Assembly (NCBI RefSeq): GCF_010993775.1
Contig: NZ_WOTO01000032.1
Coordinates: 1-64,000, forward strand
DNA: 64,000 nucleotides
Direction: 5' to 3'
Source: Fodinicola feengrottensis
Lineage (GTDB): Bacteria; Actinomycetota; Actinomycetes; Mycobacteriales; HKI-0501
In this document: piece by piece, positions 46,610-54,730 of the stretch
How positions within the stretch are numbered: the stretch's first letter is position 1
How the letters are laid out: each line of letters starts with the position of its first letter
The notes under the pieces: model-generated
The model's database searches: none
What the model saw: only the letters and a program-made list of their open reading frames with translations
Told to the model about the DNA's origin: nothing
Position numbers and translations under genes: made by a program

Positions 46610-46847
46610 TCGGACTCGGCGTCCTCGCGCGTTCGATGAGCGGGTTTTCTCGTACCCAGTCGGCGGTCTGGGAGTATTGGCGGTCGATGTACGCCTCAAG
46701 TTTGGTGCGCTCGACCCGCCACTGGCCGCGGCCGCCGACCTTGATGGCCTCCAGTTCGCCGCTGCGGACGAGGGCATACGCCTGGGAGGCGGAGATGTTG
46801 AGGGTGTCGGCCACATCCGCCAGCAAAAGGAACCGTTCGGAACTCAT
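46578..46847 (-). CDS. Excisionase/BldC-like helix-turn-helix protein
   Basis: 89 residues. MerR/excisionase-type winged helix: ERFLLLADVADTLNISASQA, YALVRSGELEAIKVGGRGQW, RVERTKLEAYIDRQYSQTAD. DNA-binding protein of the small MerR-like class. The last 10 or so codons (RACLLIPGG and stop) are read through the terminal inverted repeat of the MITE-like element; without it the native frame would probably have ended or continued differently. It faces away from the SAF/CpaE operon, so it may regulate it. Confidence 0.8.
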   Translation of the reverse strand: MSSERFLLLADVADTLNISASQAYALVRSGELEAIKVGGRGQWRVERTKLEAYIDRQYSQTADWVRENPLIERARTPSPTRACLLIPGG

Positions 46848-47013
46848 TGTCCCCACCTGCCTTCGATAACCTCAGTGTGCCAGTGTTCGCGCCCATTTGC
46901 CGTCATTGACGTGGGCCGTGTTGGGGCATTGCCGAGAGGCCGACAAATAGGGCAAAATGTTCCCCAGCGCGTTCGGCTGGTTGCGGTGGGTGAAAATCGC
47001 GAGGGGGTGCGGC

Positions 47014-47784
47014 ATGTCCGGTGCGGTGCCACCGGACTCGCCGCCGGCCACCCGGCTGCGCCGGCCGTCGTGGCTGGATCTGCGGTTGGTGGGTGGGGTG
47101 TTGCTGGTCCTGGTCGCGGTGCTGGTCGGCGGCCGGGTGCTTGCCTCGGCGGACCAGGCCGTGCAGGTTTGGGCCGTACAAGCGGACCTCGCGGCTGGTA
47201 CGACGCTCGGCGCCGGTGACTTGCGGACCGTACGGGTGCAGCTCTACGACTCGGCGGCAAGCTATCTCGCGGTGGCGGCCTCGCCGGTCGGCCGGACGTT
47301 GCTGCGCGCGCTGTCTGCTGGTGACCTGCTCCCGCGCAGCGCGCTGGGCGAGACTCCGGCCGGGAGCCTGGTCTCGATTCCGGTGTCACCGCAGCATGTG
47401 CCGGGGTCGCTGAGAGCCGGTCAGCGGATCGATGTTTACGCCACCGCGAAGCCGGCGGCCGGGGCGGTGGCCAAGACCGCCCGCGTACTAGCCGGCGTGA
47501 CCGTCCAGCAGGTCCGGGTGCCGGACGCCGGCGTGCTGTCCAGCACCGCGCAGGTCGCGGTGGTCGTACGCATCGACGACAGCGCGGCGATGTCGCTGGT
47601 GGCGGCGATGCGGACGGCCGATCTGGACATCGCCATCGCGCCGCCGGACCGACGGGGCCCGGTGTCGACGGCCGCGCTGCCGGTCCCGGTGCCACCGACC
47701 CCGGAACAGCCGGACTATGCCTCGCCGGAGCCGATCGACTCCGCCTCGGCGAGCGTGTCGCCCAGTCCGCGCGAGTCGCGATGA
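47014..47784 (+). CDS. SAF-domain (CpaB/RcpC-like) membrane protein
   Basis: 256 residues, intact. Hydrophilic N terminus, one membrane helix at about 25-45 (LVGGVLLVLVAVLVGGRVLA), then an SAF domain: VWAVQADLAAGTTLGAGDLR and GRTLLRALSAGDLLPRSALG, then VSIPVSPQHVPGSLRAGQRI. The same layout is found in CpaB of Flp/Tad pili, usually with CpaE, which follows here with an ATGA overlap. No pilin, CpaF or TadB/C is visible, so a complete pilus is not supported. Confidence 0.82.
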   Translation: MSGAVPPDSPPATRLRRPSWLDLRLVGGVLLVLVAVLVGGRVLASADQAVQVWAVQADLAAGTTLGAGDLRTVRVQLYDSAASYLAVAASPVGRTLLRALSAGDLLPRSALGETPAGSLVSIPVSPQHVPGSLRAGQRIDVYATAKPAAGAVAKTARVLAGVTVQQVRVPDAGVLSSTAQVAVVVRIDDSAAMSLVAAMRTADLDIAIAPPDRRGPVSTAALPVPVPPTPEQPDYASPEPIDSASASVSPSPRESR

Positions 47785-49058
47785 GCCTGCCGATCGTCAC
47801 CGCGGTCACCGATGCGGCCGCAGAGGCCAACCTGGTCGCCGCACTGGGCCGCTCGGACCGTGGGATCACCGTCGTACGCCGCTGCGTCGACGTCGCTGAC
47901 CTGCTGGCGGTCGCCGGCAGCGGCACCACCCGGGCCGTGGTGCTCTCCGCTGACCTGCGGCGACTGGACCACGACGTACTGGCCCGACTGGCCGCGGCCA
48001 GGGTTGCGGTGGTCGGCTTCGTCAACCCGGCTGAGCGATGGCACGAGCAGACGCTGAGTCAGCTGGGTGTGCGTTATGTCCTGTCGACAGACGCCGATCC
48101 GGACACCGTCGTGGAGATGCTCCAAGCGGCCGATGCCAGCATGGCGACCGGCAGCTGGAACGGGGTGGCCGATCCAGCGGCGGCGCTGCCGGTGTTCGCG
48201 GCGGCGCCGGCACAGTCGACTCCGGCGCCTGGCCTGGGCACGGTGGTGGCGGTCTGGGGTCCGACCGGTGCGCCCGGTCGGACCACGGTCGCCGTCGGAG
48301 TGGCCGACGAGGCCGCCCGGCTGGGGGTGCCCACGCTGCTGGTGGACTGCGACCCATATGGCGGAGTGATCGGACAGGTCCTGGGCATGGTCGACGAGTC
48401 ACCGGGGCTCGCGGCCGCGGCCCGGCTGCACAACCAGGGCCGGCTCGGGGTCGGCGACCTCGCTGGATTGGCCCGGAGCTTGTCACCGACCCTGCGGGTG
48501 CTGACCGGGCTGGCCCGCTCGGACCGCTGGCCGGAGCTGCGGTTCGAGTCCGTGCTCGGGGTGCTGGAATGCGCTCGTACGCTCGCCGCCCTGACGATCG
48601 TGGACTGCGGCTTCTGCCTGGAAGCGGACGAGGAGATCAGTTTCGACACCGCGGCCCCGCGCCGCAACGGCGCCACGCTCGCGGCGCTGGACGCCGCCGA
48701 CGTGGTGGTCGCCGTCGGCGCTGGCGACCCGGTCGGAGTCCAGCGGCTGGTCCGCGGCCTGTCCGACCTCGCCGAGGCGGCGCCCGGCAGCGAGCCGGTC
48801 GTGGTCGTCAACAAGATCCGGCCGACCGTGGTGTCCGGCAACCCCGAACACGAGATCGCCACCGCGCTCCATCGGTTCGCCGGCGTGTCCCGGATCCGCG
48901 CGCTGCCGTACGACCGGGATGGCCTCGACCGCGCCCTGTCACACGGCCAGACCCTCGCGGAGTCGGTGCCAAGATCGCCGCTGCGCCGGGCACTGATCGA
49001 GATCGCCCGCGAGCTCACCAGCGCGATCGCGCGGCCTGAAGACCTGGCCCGCGTGTAG
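47781..49058 (+). CDS. CpaE/MinD-like ATPase
   Basis: 425 residues, intact. N-terminal receiver-like domain (VTAVTDAAAEANLVAALGRS), then a MinD/ParA-type P-loop at about 160 with WGPTGAPGRTTVAVGVADE, a deviant Walker A with Arg in place of the invariant Lys. The Walker B is in PTLLVDCDPYGGVIGQVLG, and later TIVDCGFCLEAD and VVVVNKIRPTVVSGNP. CpaE positions Tad/Flp pili and chromosome-related systems. It is translated with the SAF gene. ATP hydrolysis may be altered by the substituted Walker residue. Confidence 0.82.
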   Translation: MSLPIVTAVTDAAAEANLVAALGRSDRGITVVRRCVDVADLLAVAGSGTTRAVVLSADLRRLDHDVLARLAAARVAVVGFVNPAERWHEQTLSQLGVRYVLSTDADPDTVVEMLQAADASMATGSWNGVADPAAALPVFAAAPAQSTPAPGLGTVVAVWGPTGAPGRTTVAVGVADEAARLGVPTLLVDCDPYGGVIGQVLGMVDESPGLAAAARLHNQGRLGVGDLAGLARSLSPTLRVLTGLARSDRWPELRFESVLGVLECARTLAALTIVDCGFCLEADEEISFDTAAPRRNGATLAALDAADVVVAVGAGDPVGVQRLVRGLSDLAEAAPGSEPVVVVNKIRPTVVSGNPEHEIATALHRFAGVSRIRALPYDRDGLDRALSHGQTLAESVPRSPLRRALIEIARELTSAIARPEDLARV

Positions 49059-49134
49059 CCGCCGTCCAGTCAGTGCAGCAGGTGCTTCCCTTGGGACACC
49101 GAGACAGAACTTCATCCGGCCGACCGACACGCCG

Positions 49135-49316
49135 GGCGGGGCTCGAAACTGTCGTACGTGTCTGTTTTTCTTTCCCCCTCCCTTTGAACGGGCGGGGGGT
49201 GGGTCGCGAGGCAAACGCTCATTTTTAGTTGGACATTGGTCCTCAAACCCGCCCCCCACCCGTCACTGGGTGGGGGCAAATCTGCCGGAGGGGTACGACA
49301 GTTTCGCGCCGCACCC
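49135..49316. repeat. Repeat family B, copy 3 (complete, ~182 bp)
   Basis: Ends GGGCGGGGCTCGAAACTGTC (49135-49154, then GTAC) and the inverted GTACGACAGTTTCGCGCCGC (49294-49313). Inner sequence is about 90% identical to copy 2, including CCCGCCCCCCACCCGTCACT and GGGTGGGGGCAAATCTGCCG. It fills most of the 379-bp gap between CpaE and NagZ genes; nothing else was seen there. Confidence 0.9.
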
Positions 49317-49437
49317 GCCCAGATTAGCTCGGCAGGCCATTGACCGGCGCTAGTGCTTGGCAGTAACTTCCTGCCGTCCCGTGGATGCGCGGTGGAAATT
49401 TGCGAATCCAGTCATTTCCCTTCAGACGGGAGGCGCC

Positions 49438-51262
49438 ATGGCGCCGATCAGTTCCAGGCGTCTCACCCGGGTGGTGGCCGCGGCGGCGGCTCTTGCGCTG
49501 GTGCTGGCGCCAGCGGCCGCCGCGCCGACCTCGGCGGTAGCGGCGCCGGCGGCGCCGTCCGGAGTGATCAGCGATCTGGTGCTCAAGCAGCTGATCAAAC
49601 GCATGACCCTCGAAGAGAAGGTCGGCCAGCTGTTCGTCACCCAGGCGTGGGGCGAGAACGCCACCAATCCTTCGGCCGCTGACAAAGCCAACAACCAGCT
49701 GTATTTCGGGCTGGACAATGCGTCGCAGATCGTCCAGAAATATCACCCGGGTGGGGTGATTCTGTTCCAGAACAACAACAACACCAATAATCCGCCGCAG
49801 ATCGCCGGACTCACCAACGGCCTGCAGCGGGCCGCGGTGACCAGTGGTGCGCATTTGCCGCTGATGATCAGTACGGACCAGGAGCAGGGCATCGTCACCC
49901 GGATGCACGAGCCGGCCACCATGTTCGCCGGCAGCCAGGCACTAGGCGCCACCCGGCGGACGGCCGATGTCTGCACAGAGGCGACCATCACCGGTCAGGA
50001 GCTGCGCGCGGTCGGCATCAACCAGAACTTCTCGCCCGATTCGGACGTGAACGACAACCCGGCGAACCCGGTGATCGGCGTCCGCTCGTACGGCTCGGAT
50101 CCGGCCCTGGTCTCCTCGATGGCCTCTCGACCGCGGTGAAGTGCTTCCAGAACAACGTCGCCGCCACCGCCAAGCACTTCCCCGGCCACGGCAACGCTGA
50201 CACCGACAGCCACACCGGCATCCCGATCATCAACCGCTCGGCGGCCGACTGGCACGCGATCGACCACCAGCCGCCGTTCGCCGCGGACATCGCCGCCGGC
50301 ATCGACTCGATCATGACCGCGCACCTGGAGGTGCCGTCGCTGGACCCGTCAGGTGACCCGGCCACCCTGTCGGCGCCGATCATGACCGGCATCCTGCGCA
50401 ACCAGATGCACTACGACGGTGTCGTGGTCACCGACGCGCTCAACATGGCGGGCGTACGGACCAAGTACGGCGATGACCGGGTGCCGGTGCTGGCCATCAA
50501 GGCCGGTGTCGATCAGCTGCTGATGCCGCCGCTTTTCGACCTCGCGTACAACTCGGTGCTCAAAGCGGTCCATAGCGGCGAGATCTCGGTGGCCAGGATC
50601 GAGCAGTCCGATCTGCGGATCCTGCGGCTGAAGCTGAAGGACCGGGTGCTGACCCAGCCGTTCGTCAACGAGAAGGCGGTCAGCCAGCTGGTGGGTACGC
50701 CGCAACACCTGGCCGCCGCGCAGGCCGTCACCGACCGCGGCATCACGCTGGTCAAGAACGACGACCACGTGCTGCCGCTGGCGAAGTCGGCGAAGGTGCT
50801 GGTCACCGGTTGGGACAACGGCGTCACCATCCCGACCACCGCGCTCGCCTCGGATCTGACCAGCGCCGGGATCACGGCAACCGCGCTGCCGACCGGAGCG
50901 GTGCCCACCGCGGCCTCGGTCTCGGCGGCCGTCGCCGCGGCCCAGCAGAACGATGTGACGATCCTGCTGACCCGCAGCAGTGCGGCGGTCCTGGGGGCGA
51001 GTCAGCAGACGCTCGCGGCGCAGCTCATCGCCACCGGGAAACCAGTGGTCGTGGTGGCCGTCCAGAATGCCTTCGACATCGCGTACATCCCGACCGCGCG
51101 CAACTACCTGACCTCGTACTACACGGTCCGGTGTCGATGACCTCGCTGGCCCGGGTGTTGGCCGGAAAGGTCGCGCCGACCGGAAAGCTTCCGGTTCGGA
51201 TCCCGACGGCGAATGATGTGAACGCGACGCTCTACCCGTTCGGGTACGGGCTCACGTACTGA
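49438..51262 (+). CDS. nagZ: Secreted GH3 beta-N-acetylhexosaminidase, two frameshifts
   Basis: About 608 residues. Signal peptide (SRRLTRVVAAAAALALVLAP, then AAAA). GH3 barrel: MTLEEKVGQLFVTQAWG, GGVILFQNNNNTNNP, LMISTDQEQGIVTRM, then after a frame change at about 50118-50135 ATAKHFPGHGNADTDSHTG (Asp-His dyad of the NagZ class) and VVVTDALNMAGV (nucleophile Asp). The C-terminal GH3-C part has VLVTGWDNG, then a second change at about 51115-51135 and ARVLAGKVAPTGKLPVRIP. Removes GlcNAc from cell-wall fragments, outside the cell. Followed by a serine beta-lactamase-like gene. Confidence 0.9.
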
Positions 51263-51276
51263 CCTCGGAGGTTCGA

Positions 51277-52326
51277 TTGCTCGACGCGGCCGCTGCCGTC
51301 CTGGATGCCGCGGTCGCGTCGAGACCTCCGGTCTTCCCCTCCGCTGTGCTTGTTGTCGCGAGGGATGGAGAGCCGCTGCTGCGGCACGCCGTCGGCGACG
51401 CGGTCCGGTTCAAGGTCGGCGGCGACCTGCTGCCGCCGCAGGACCGCGTGCCAGCTCGTACGGACACCATCTACGACCTGGCGAGTGTCACCAAGCTCTT
51501 CACCGCGGTGGTGGCGGTGCGGATGACGGAGCGGGGGCTGCTGGACCTCGCGGCGCCGGTGGTGGAGTACGTGCCGGCCTTCGGGACGCCGGCCATCACC
51601 GTTCGGATGCTGCTCACGCACACGTCCGGCCTGGAGCCGGACCTCCCGCTCTGGCGGGACTGGGGGAGCCGTCAGGAGCGGCTGGAGGCCGTCCTGACCC
51701 GGCCGCCGGTGAACCCGCCGGGCGGTGGGCACCTCTACTCGGACCTGAACATGATCACGCTCGGCGTGGTCCTGGAGGCTGTCACCGGCCGGCGGCTTGA
51801 CGAGCTGGTCCGGGATTGCGTCACCGGGCCGCTCGCGATGGCCTCCACCGGCTTCAACCCGCCGGCCGCGGTGCAGGACCGGGTCGCGGCGACCGAGGAC
51901 GAGTCGTACGCCGGCCGGGGCATGGTCCGCGGTGAGGTGCACGACGAGAGTTCCTGGGCGCTGGGCGGAGTGTCCGGTCACGCCGGGCTTTTCTCGACCG
52001 CCGACGATCTGGCCACCTTCGGCCGCGCGATCGTCGAGGGCGGCGGCGGCATCCTGTCCGAGGAGTCCGCCCGGATGCTGACCGTTGGTGGTGGTGAGCA
52101 CGGCCTTGGCTTCGAGCTGGCGGCTCACCGCTACATGGGCGCGCTGGCCGACACTGGCGCGTACGGGCACACCGGCTTCACCGGCACCTCGCTGGTGGTC
52201 GACCCGGCGAGCCGGGCCGTCGTCGTACTGCTGACCAACCGCGTGCACCCGGATCGGCGAGGCCCGTCAGTGAACCCGGTCCGGGCGGCTGTCGGCGACA
52301 TCGTGGCCGGCGCCCTGCAGCGCTAA
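51277..52326 (+). CDS. Beta-lactamase/penicillin-binding-like serine hydrolase
   Basis: 349 residues, intact, TTG start. Class C-type fold: TIYDLASVTKLFTAVVAVRM has the S-x-x-K pair, GGHLYSDLNMITLGVVLEAV the Y-x-N, and GAYGHTGFTGTSLVVDP the HTG third motif. LLTHTSGLEPDLPLWRDWG is typical of the esterase/peptidase members. No signal peptide, so cytoplasmic or surface-associated by an unknown route. Lies 14 bases after NagZ and is probably in the same operon, therefore linked to cell-wall fragment hydrolysis. Confidence 0.87.
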   Translation: MLDAAAAVLDAAVASRPPVFPSAVLVVARDGEPLLRHAVGDAVRFKVGGDLLPPQDRVPARTDTIYDLASVTKLFTAVVAVRMTERGLLDLAAPVVEYVPAFGTPAITVRMLLTHTSGLEPDLPLWRDWGSRQERLEAVLTRPPVNPPGGGHLYSDLNMITLGVVLEAVTGRRLDELVRDCVTGPLAMASTGFNPPAAVQDRVAATEDESYAGRGMVRGEVHDESSWALGGVSGHAGLFSTADDLATFGRAIVEGGGGILSEESARMLTVGGGEHGLGFELAAHRYMGALADTGAYGHTGFTGTSLVVDPASRAVVVLLTNRVHPDRRGPSVNPVRAAVGDIVAGALQR

Positions 52327-52774
52327 CCGCCGCCGTACGACCAGCGAGCTCGCCAGTCGGTTCACGCCGAACGACAGCATGATGGCCGCGGTGGTCTCCA
52401 GCAGGTGCGCGCCGACCTGCGCGGCCACCACGAAGGATCCGACGCGGATCACCAGGAACGTGGCCCAGAGCAGAATGCCCCACGACGTGAGCTTGTAGCG
52501 CAGCTCGCCGCCGACCCCGCCCGAACCGGGTCGCGAGGCCCATCATCGTGCCGGTGCCGGAGACCAGCAGCAGCTCGACCAGGAGCACGACCGCGTCTAA
52601 CGGCGTCAGTTGCTGGCCGGTGGCGACCTCCCAGACCAGCCAGCCGGCGCCGATTGCCACCACGATCAGCGGCAGCTTCAGGATCGAACCCGGGTCGGCC
52701 TTGCGCCACATGAACTGGCGGACCACCAGGTAGCCAATCAGGGCCACTATCAGCGCGTCGTCTACCCATTCCAT
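52267..52774 (-). CDS. Four-helix membrane protein, one frameshift
   Basis: About 168 residues. WVDDALIVALIGYLVVRQFM, then LPLIVVAIGAGWLVWEVATG, AVVLLVELLLVSGTGTMMG and, in a second frame after about 52515-52540, FLVIRVGSFVVAAQVGAHLL and TTAAIMLSFGVNRLASSLVV. The 3' end overlaps the convergent beta-lactamase-like gene by about 60 bases. A MarR operator lies between it and MarR. No family name can be given with confidence (CcdC/DUF1453-like at best). Confidence 0.65.
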
Positions 52775-52785
52775 GCCTACTCCTC

Positions 52786-52823
52786 ATTTCCATCACTGGT
52801 GATGGAAATGTATCACAGGTGAT
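52786..52823. promoter_or_regulatory. MarR operators between divergent genes
   Basis: ATTTCCATCAC-TG-GTGATGGAAAT (52786-52809), perfect 11-bp arms, and a second half-match ATCAC-AG-GTGAT (52812-52823). They sit between the membrane-protein gene (start 52774, minus) and the MarR gene (start 52838, plus). Confidence 0.8.
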
Positions 52824-52837
52824 GTAAATTTGTCGCC

Positions 52838-53269
52838 ATGCGTGCTTCTGACTTGCACCGGATCGCCCGCCAGCTCCGCGAGATAGCGCTGGTGGCGACC
52901 GGAAACACCGCGGCGGACAAGGTCACCATGGGAGAGTTGCTGGTGGTCGAGGACGTGGCCGCGCACCCAGGGTCGTCCATTCGGGAGATCACCGAACGCA
53001 CCGATCTGGCGCAGAGCCTGGTTTCCCGGATCGTCGCCGCGATGCATTCCCATGGAGTCTTCACCCGCGAGGTCGCGCCGGACGACGCCCGTAAGACGCT
53101 GGTGAGCATCGACCCGGTCGTACGCGCTGAGCTGTTTAAAGAGCGCGGCAACCGGCCCGTCGAGGGTGCCCTGGCCGAGTCCCTCCCGGGCCTACTGTCC
53201 GCGGAAATCGCCCGTACGGTAGCGATCCTCGACGAGCTGACGGACCTCCTTCAACGAGGTTCTCGCTAA
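52838..53269 (+). CDS. MarR-family regulator
   Basis: 143 residues, intact. Winged helix: VEDVAAHPGSSIREITERTD, LAQSLVSRIVAAMHSHGVFT, REVAPDDARKTLVSIDPVV. Flanking helices form the dimer interface. The CATCAC/GTGATG palindrome just upstream is the likely binding site, controlling itself and the divergent membrane protein. Signal not known. Confidence 0.88.
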   Translation: MRASDLHRIARQLREIALVATGNTAADKVTMGELLVVEDVAAHPGSSIREITERTDLAQSLVSRIVAAMHSHGVFTREVAPDDARKTLVSIDPVVRAELFKERGNRPVEGALAESLPGLLSAEIARTVAILDELTDLLQRGSR

Positions 53270-53275
53270 CCCCTC

Positions 53276-53332
53276 CGCGAACTTGACGTTCTTGTCGCGC
53301 TTTCCGGCGTACCCGAAAACGTCGAGTTCGCG
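53276..53332. terminator. Terminator-like hairpin, related to 56607-56660
   Basis: Arms CGCGAACTTGACGTT and AACGTCGAGTTCGCG (14 of 15 match), loop of 27 bases. It shares AACT-ACGTTCT-GTCGC and CGAAAACGT-GAGTT with the hairpin behind murQ. Confidence 0.75.
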
Positions 53333-53348
53333 AAGGTCCGAATTACCC

Positions 53349-53600
53349 ACTGCGGCGCGAAACTGTCGTACCCCCACCCTGTTTTCTAGCCCCCACCCAG
53401 TGATCGGGTGGGGGTGGGTTTGAGGACACGCGCGCGGAAAAAAATTCACGTTCGCGACGCTCGGTGTCGAGTGCGGCACATTGTTCGGCAGTCGACGTCG
53501 AGTGCGGGACATAGTGCCGCACTCGATGAGTCAGTGGCTGTCCAGTGGCCCGAAAAGTGTCGCCTTCGCCGAACGACACAGAAAGGGCTGGCGACGCGCC
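53349..53600. repeat. Composite repeat: family B copy 4 plus degenerate family A
   Basis: Left end TGCGGCGCGAAACTGTCGTA (53350-53369), hairpin CCCCCACCC-AGTGATC-GGGTGGGGG (53390-53414), then an A/T-poor GCGCGCGG-AAAAAAA tract. About 53467-53525 repeats GTCGAGTGCGGCACATTGTT and GTCGAGTGCGGGACATAGTG, relatives of palindrome A. The part to 53580 matches, inverted, the region 37060-37110. No gene in 53270-53622. Confidence 0.8.
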
Positions 53601-53622
53601 TACGTCAAAAGGCCCCGCCGAC

Positions 53623-54588
53623 TTAGTCGGCGATGAGGCGTGCGTACGTGTCGGAGTCGAGTTGGTCGATGGAGCGCAGCGCGAGCGCTACCGCGCCGAG
53701 AGCGGCATCGGTCACGAGGGTGGGTTTCACGCCGGTCCGATCCGCGAGCCCGGTCCGGACGGCGTCGGCGACCGGGCCGGGGTTGGTCAGCACCGATCCG
53801 CCGAGCACGATCGCGGACGGCGGGTCGTCCGCGCGACGCAGCACCGCGGTCGCGGACTCGATCAGGGCGTACGCGGCTTCTCGGCAGATCTCGGTGGCGA
53901 CCGGGTCGCTGCCGGCCAGATCCCGTACGGCGGGGGCGGCCTTGCCCAAATCGGCCGGAGTGGCCGCGTAGACTGCCGCGACGATCCGCTGGGCCTGTTC
54001 GTCGGGCCCGAGTGCGGGGTCGGGCGGCGTGCCCGTTAGGGCAGAGATCACCGGCTCGGTCAACTCGGTCGCGAGGCCGCGGCCGTCCAGTGCGGCGAGC
54101 ACCGCCTTGACCGCCCGGCGGCCTTGCCAGACCGCCGAGCCGGCGTCACCGAGCAGCCAGCCGTAGCCGTCGGCCCGGTGCCGTACGACACCGTCTTCCA
54201 ACCACGCGGTGATAGCGCCGGTGCCGGCGATGACGAGCAGCCCCCGCTCGGCGGCGGTGCCGGCCGCGTAGGCCGTCTCCAGGTCGGTGACCAGGTCGGG
54301 CGTACGGGGAAGGCCGACCCGTTCGGCGGCGTCGGTGAGCGCGGCGAGCGCGATCGGGCGGCGCCCACTGCCGGCACCGGCCATCCCGACCAGCGCGGCG
54401 ACCACGCTGGCCGCCGGCAGCTGAGCGGCCGCCAGCGCGGCGATGATCGACTCGCTGAGGGCGCCGGCCGGGTCGGCTGAGGACTGGGTGCTCGCGCCCG
54501 GTCCACGGCCCCGCCCGACGACCGTGCCGTCGAGAGTGGCGATGACGCATCTCGTGGAAGTTCCGCCGGCGTCCAGCCCGAGGGCCAC
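53623..54588 (-). CDS. BadF/BadG-type N-acetyl-sugar kinase
   Basis: 321 residues, intact. ASKHA fold: ALGLDAGGTSTRCVIATLDG (phosphate 1), SVVAALVGMAGAGSGRRP, DLVTDLETAYAAG, GLLVIAGTGAITAWL (connect/adenosine), RADGYGWLLGDAGSAVWQG and SAIVLGGSVLTN. Same family as the kinase at 4220. It is divergent from RpiR and murQ, so likely phosphorylates MurNAc or GlcNAc released by NagZ. GTG start at 54588. Confidence 0.86.
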   Translation of the reverse strand: MALGLDAGGTSTRCVIATLDGTVVGRGRGPGASTQSSADPAGALSESIIAALAAAQLPAASVVAALVGMAGAGSGRRPIALAALTDAAERVGLPRTPDLVTDLETAYAAGTAAERGLLVIAGTGAITAWLEDGVVRHRADGYGWLLGDAGSAVWQGRRAVKAVLAALDGRGLATELTEPVISALTGTPPDPALGPDEQAQRIVAAVYAATPADLGKAAPAVRDLAGSDPVATEICREAAYALIESATAVLRRADDPPSAIVLGGSVLTNPGPVADAVRTGLADRTGVKPTLVTDAALGAVALALRSIDQLDSDTYARLIAD

Positions 54589-54694
54589 ATCAGGACGTTC
54601 GATGGCATTTTCCCGAAGCGGTTTTTGGGCTGCGGTTTGGGCTCTGACCTGGCACGCCGGCTACCGTAGCGAACCCCAACCGCGCGAGCCGCGA

Positions 54695-54725
54695 TTGACG
54701 TTGGTAACAAAGTGCAAGTAACTTT
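54695..54725 (+). promoter_or_regulatory. Promoter of rpiR-murQ with operator-like repeat, leaderless
   Basis: TTGACG (54695-54700), 18-bp spacer, TAACTT (54719-54724). AAAGT (54709-54713) and ACTTT (54721-54725) form an inverted repeat over the -10. The GTG of the RpiR gene is at 54731, at the expected transcription start. Confidence 0.62.
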
Positions 54726-54730
54726 CCGAC

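Noticed and set aside
47014..49058. Complete Tad/Flp pilus operon
   Set aside because: Only SAF/CpaB-like and CpaE-like genes present; no pilin, prepilin peptidase, CpaF or TadB/C within the window.
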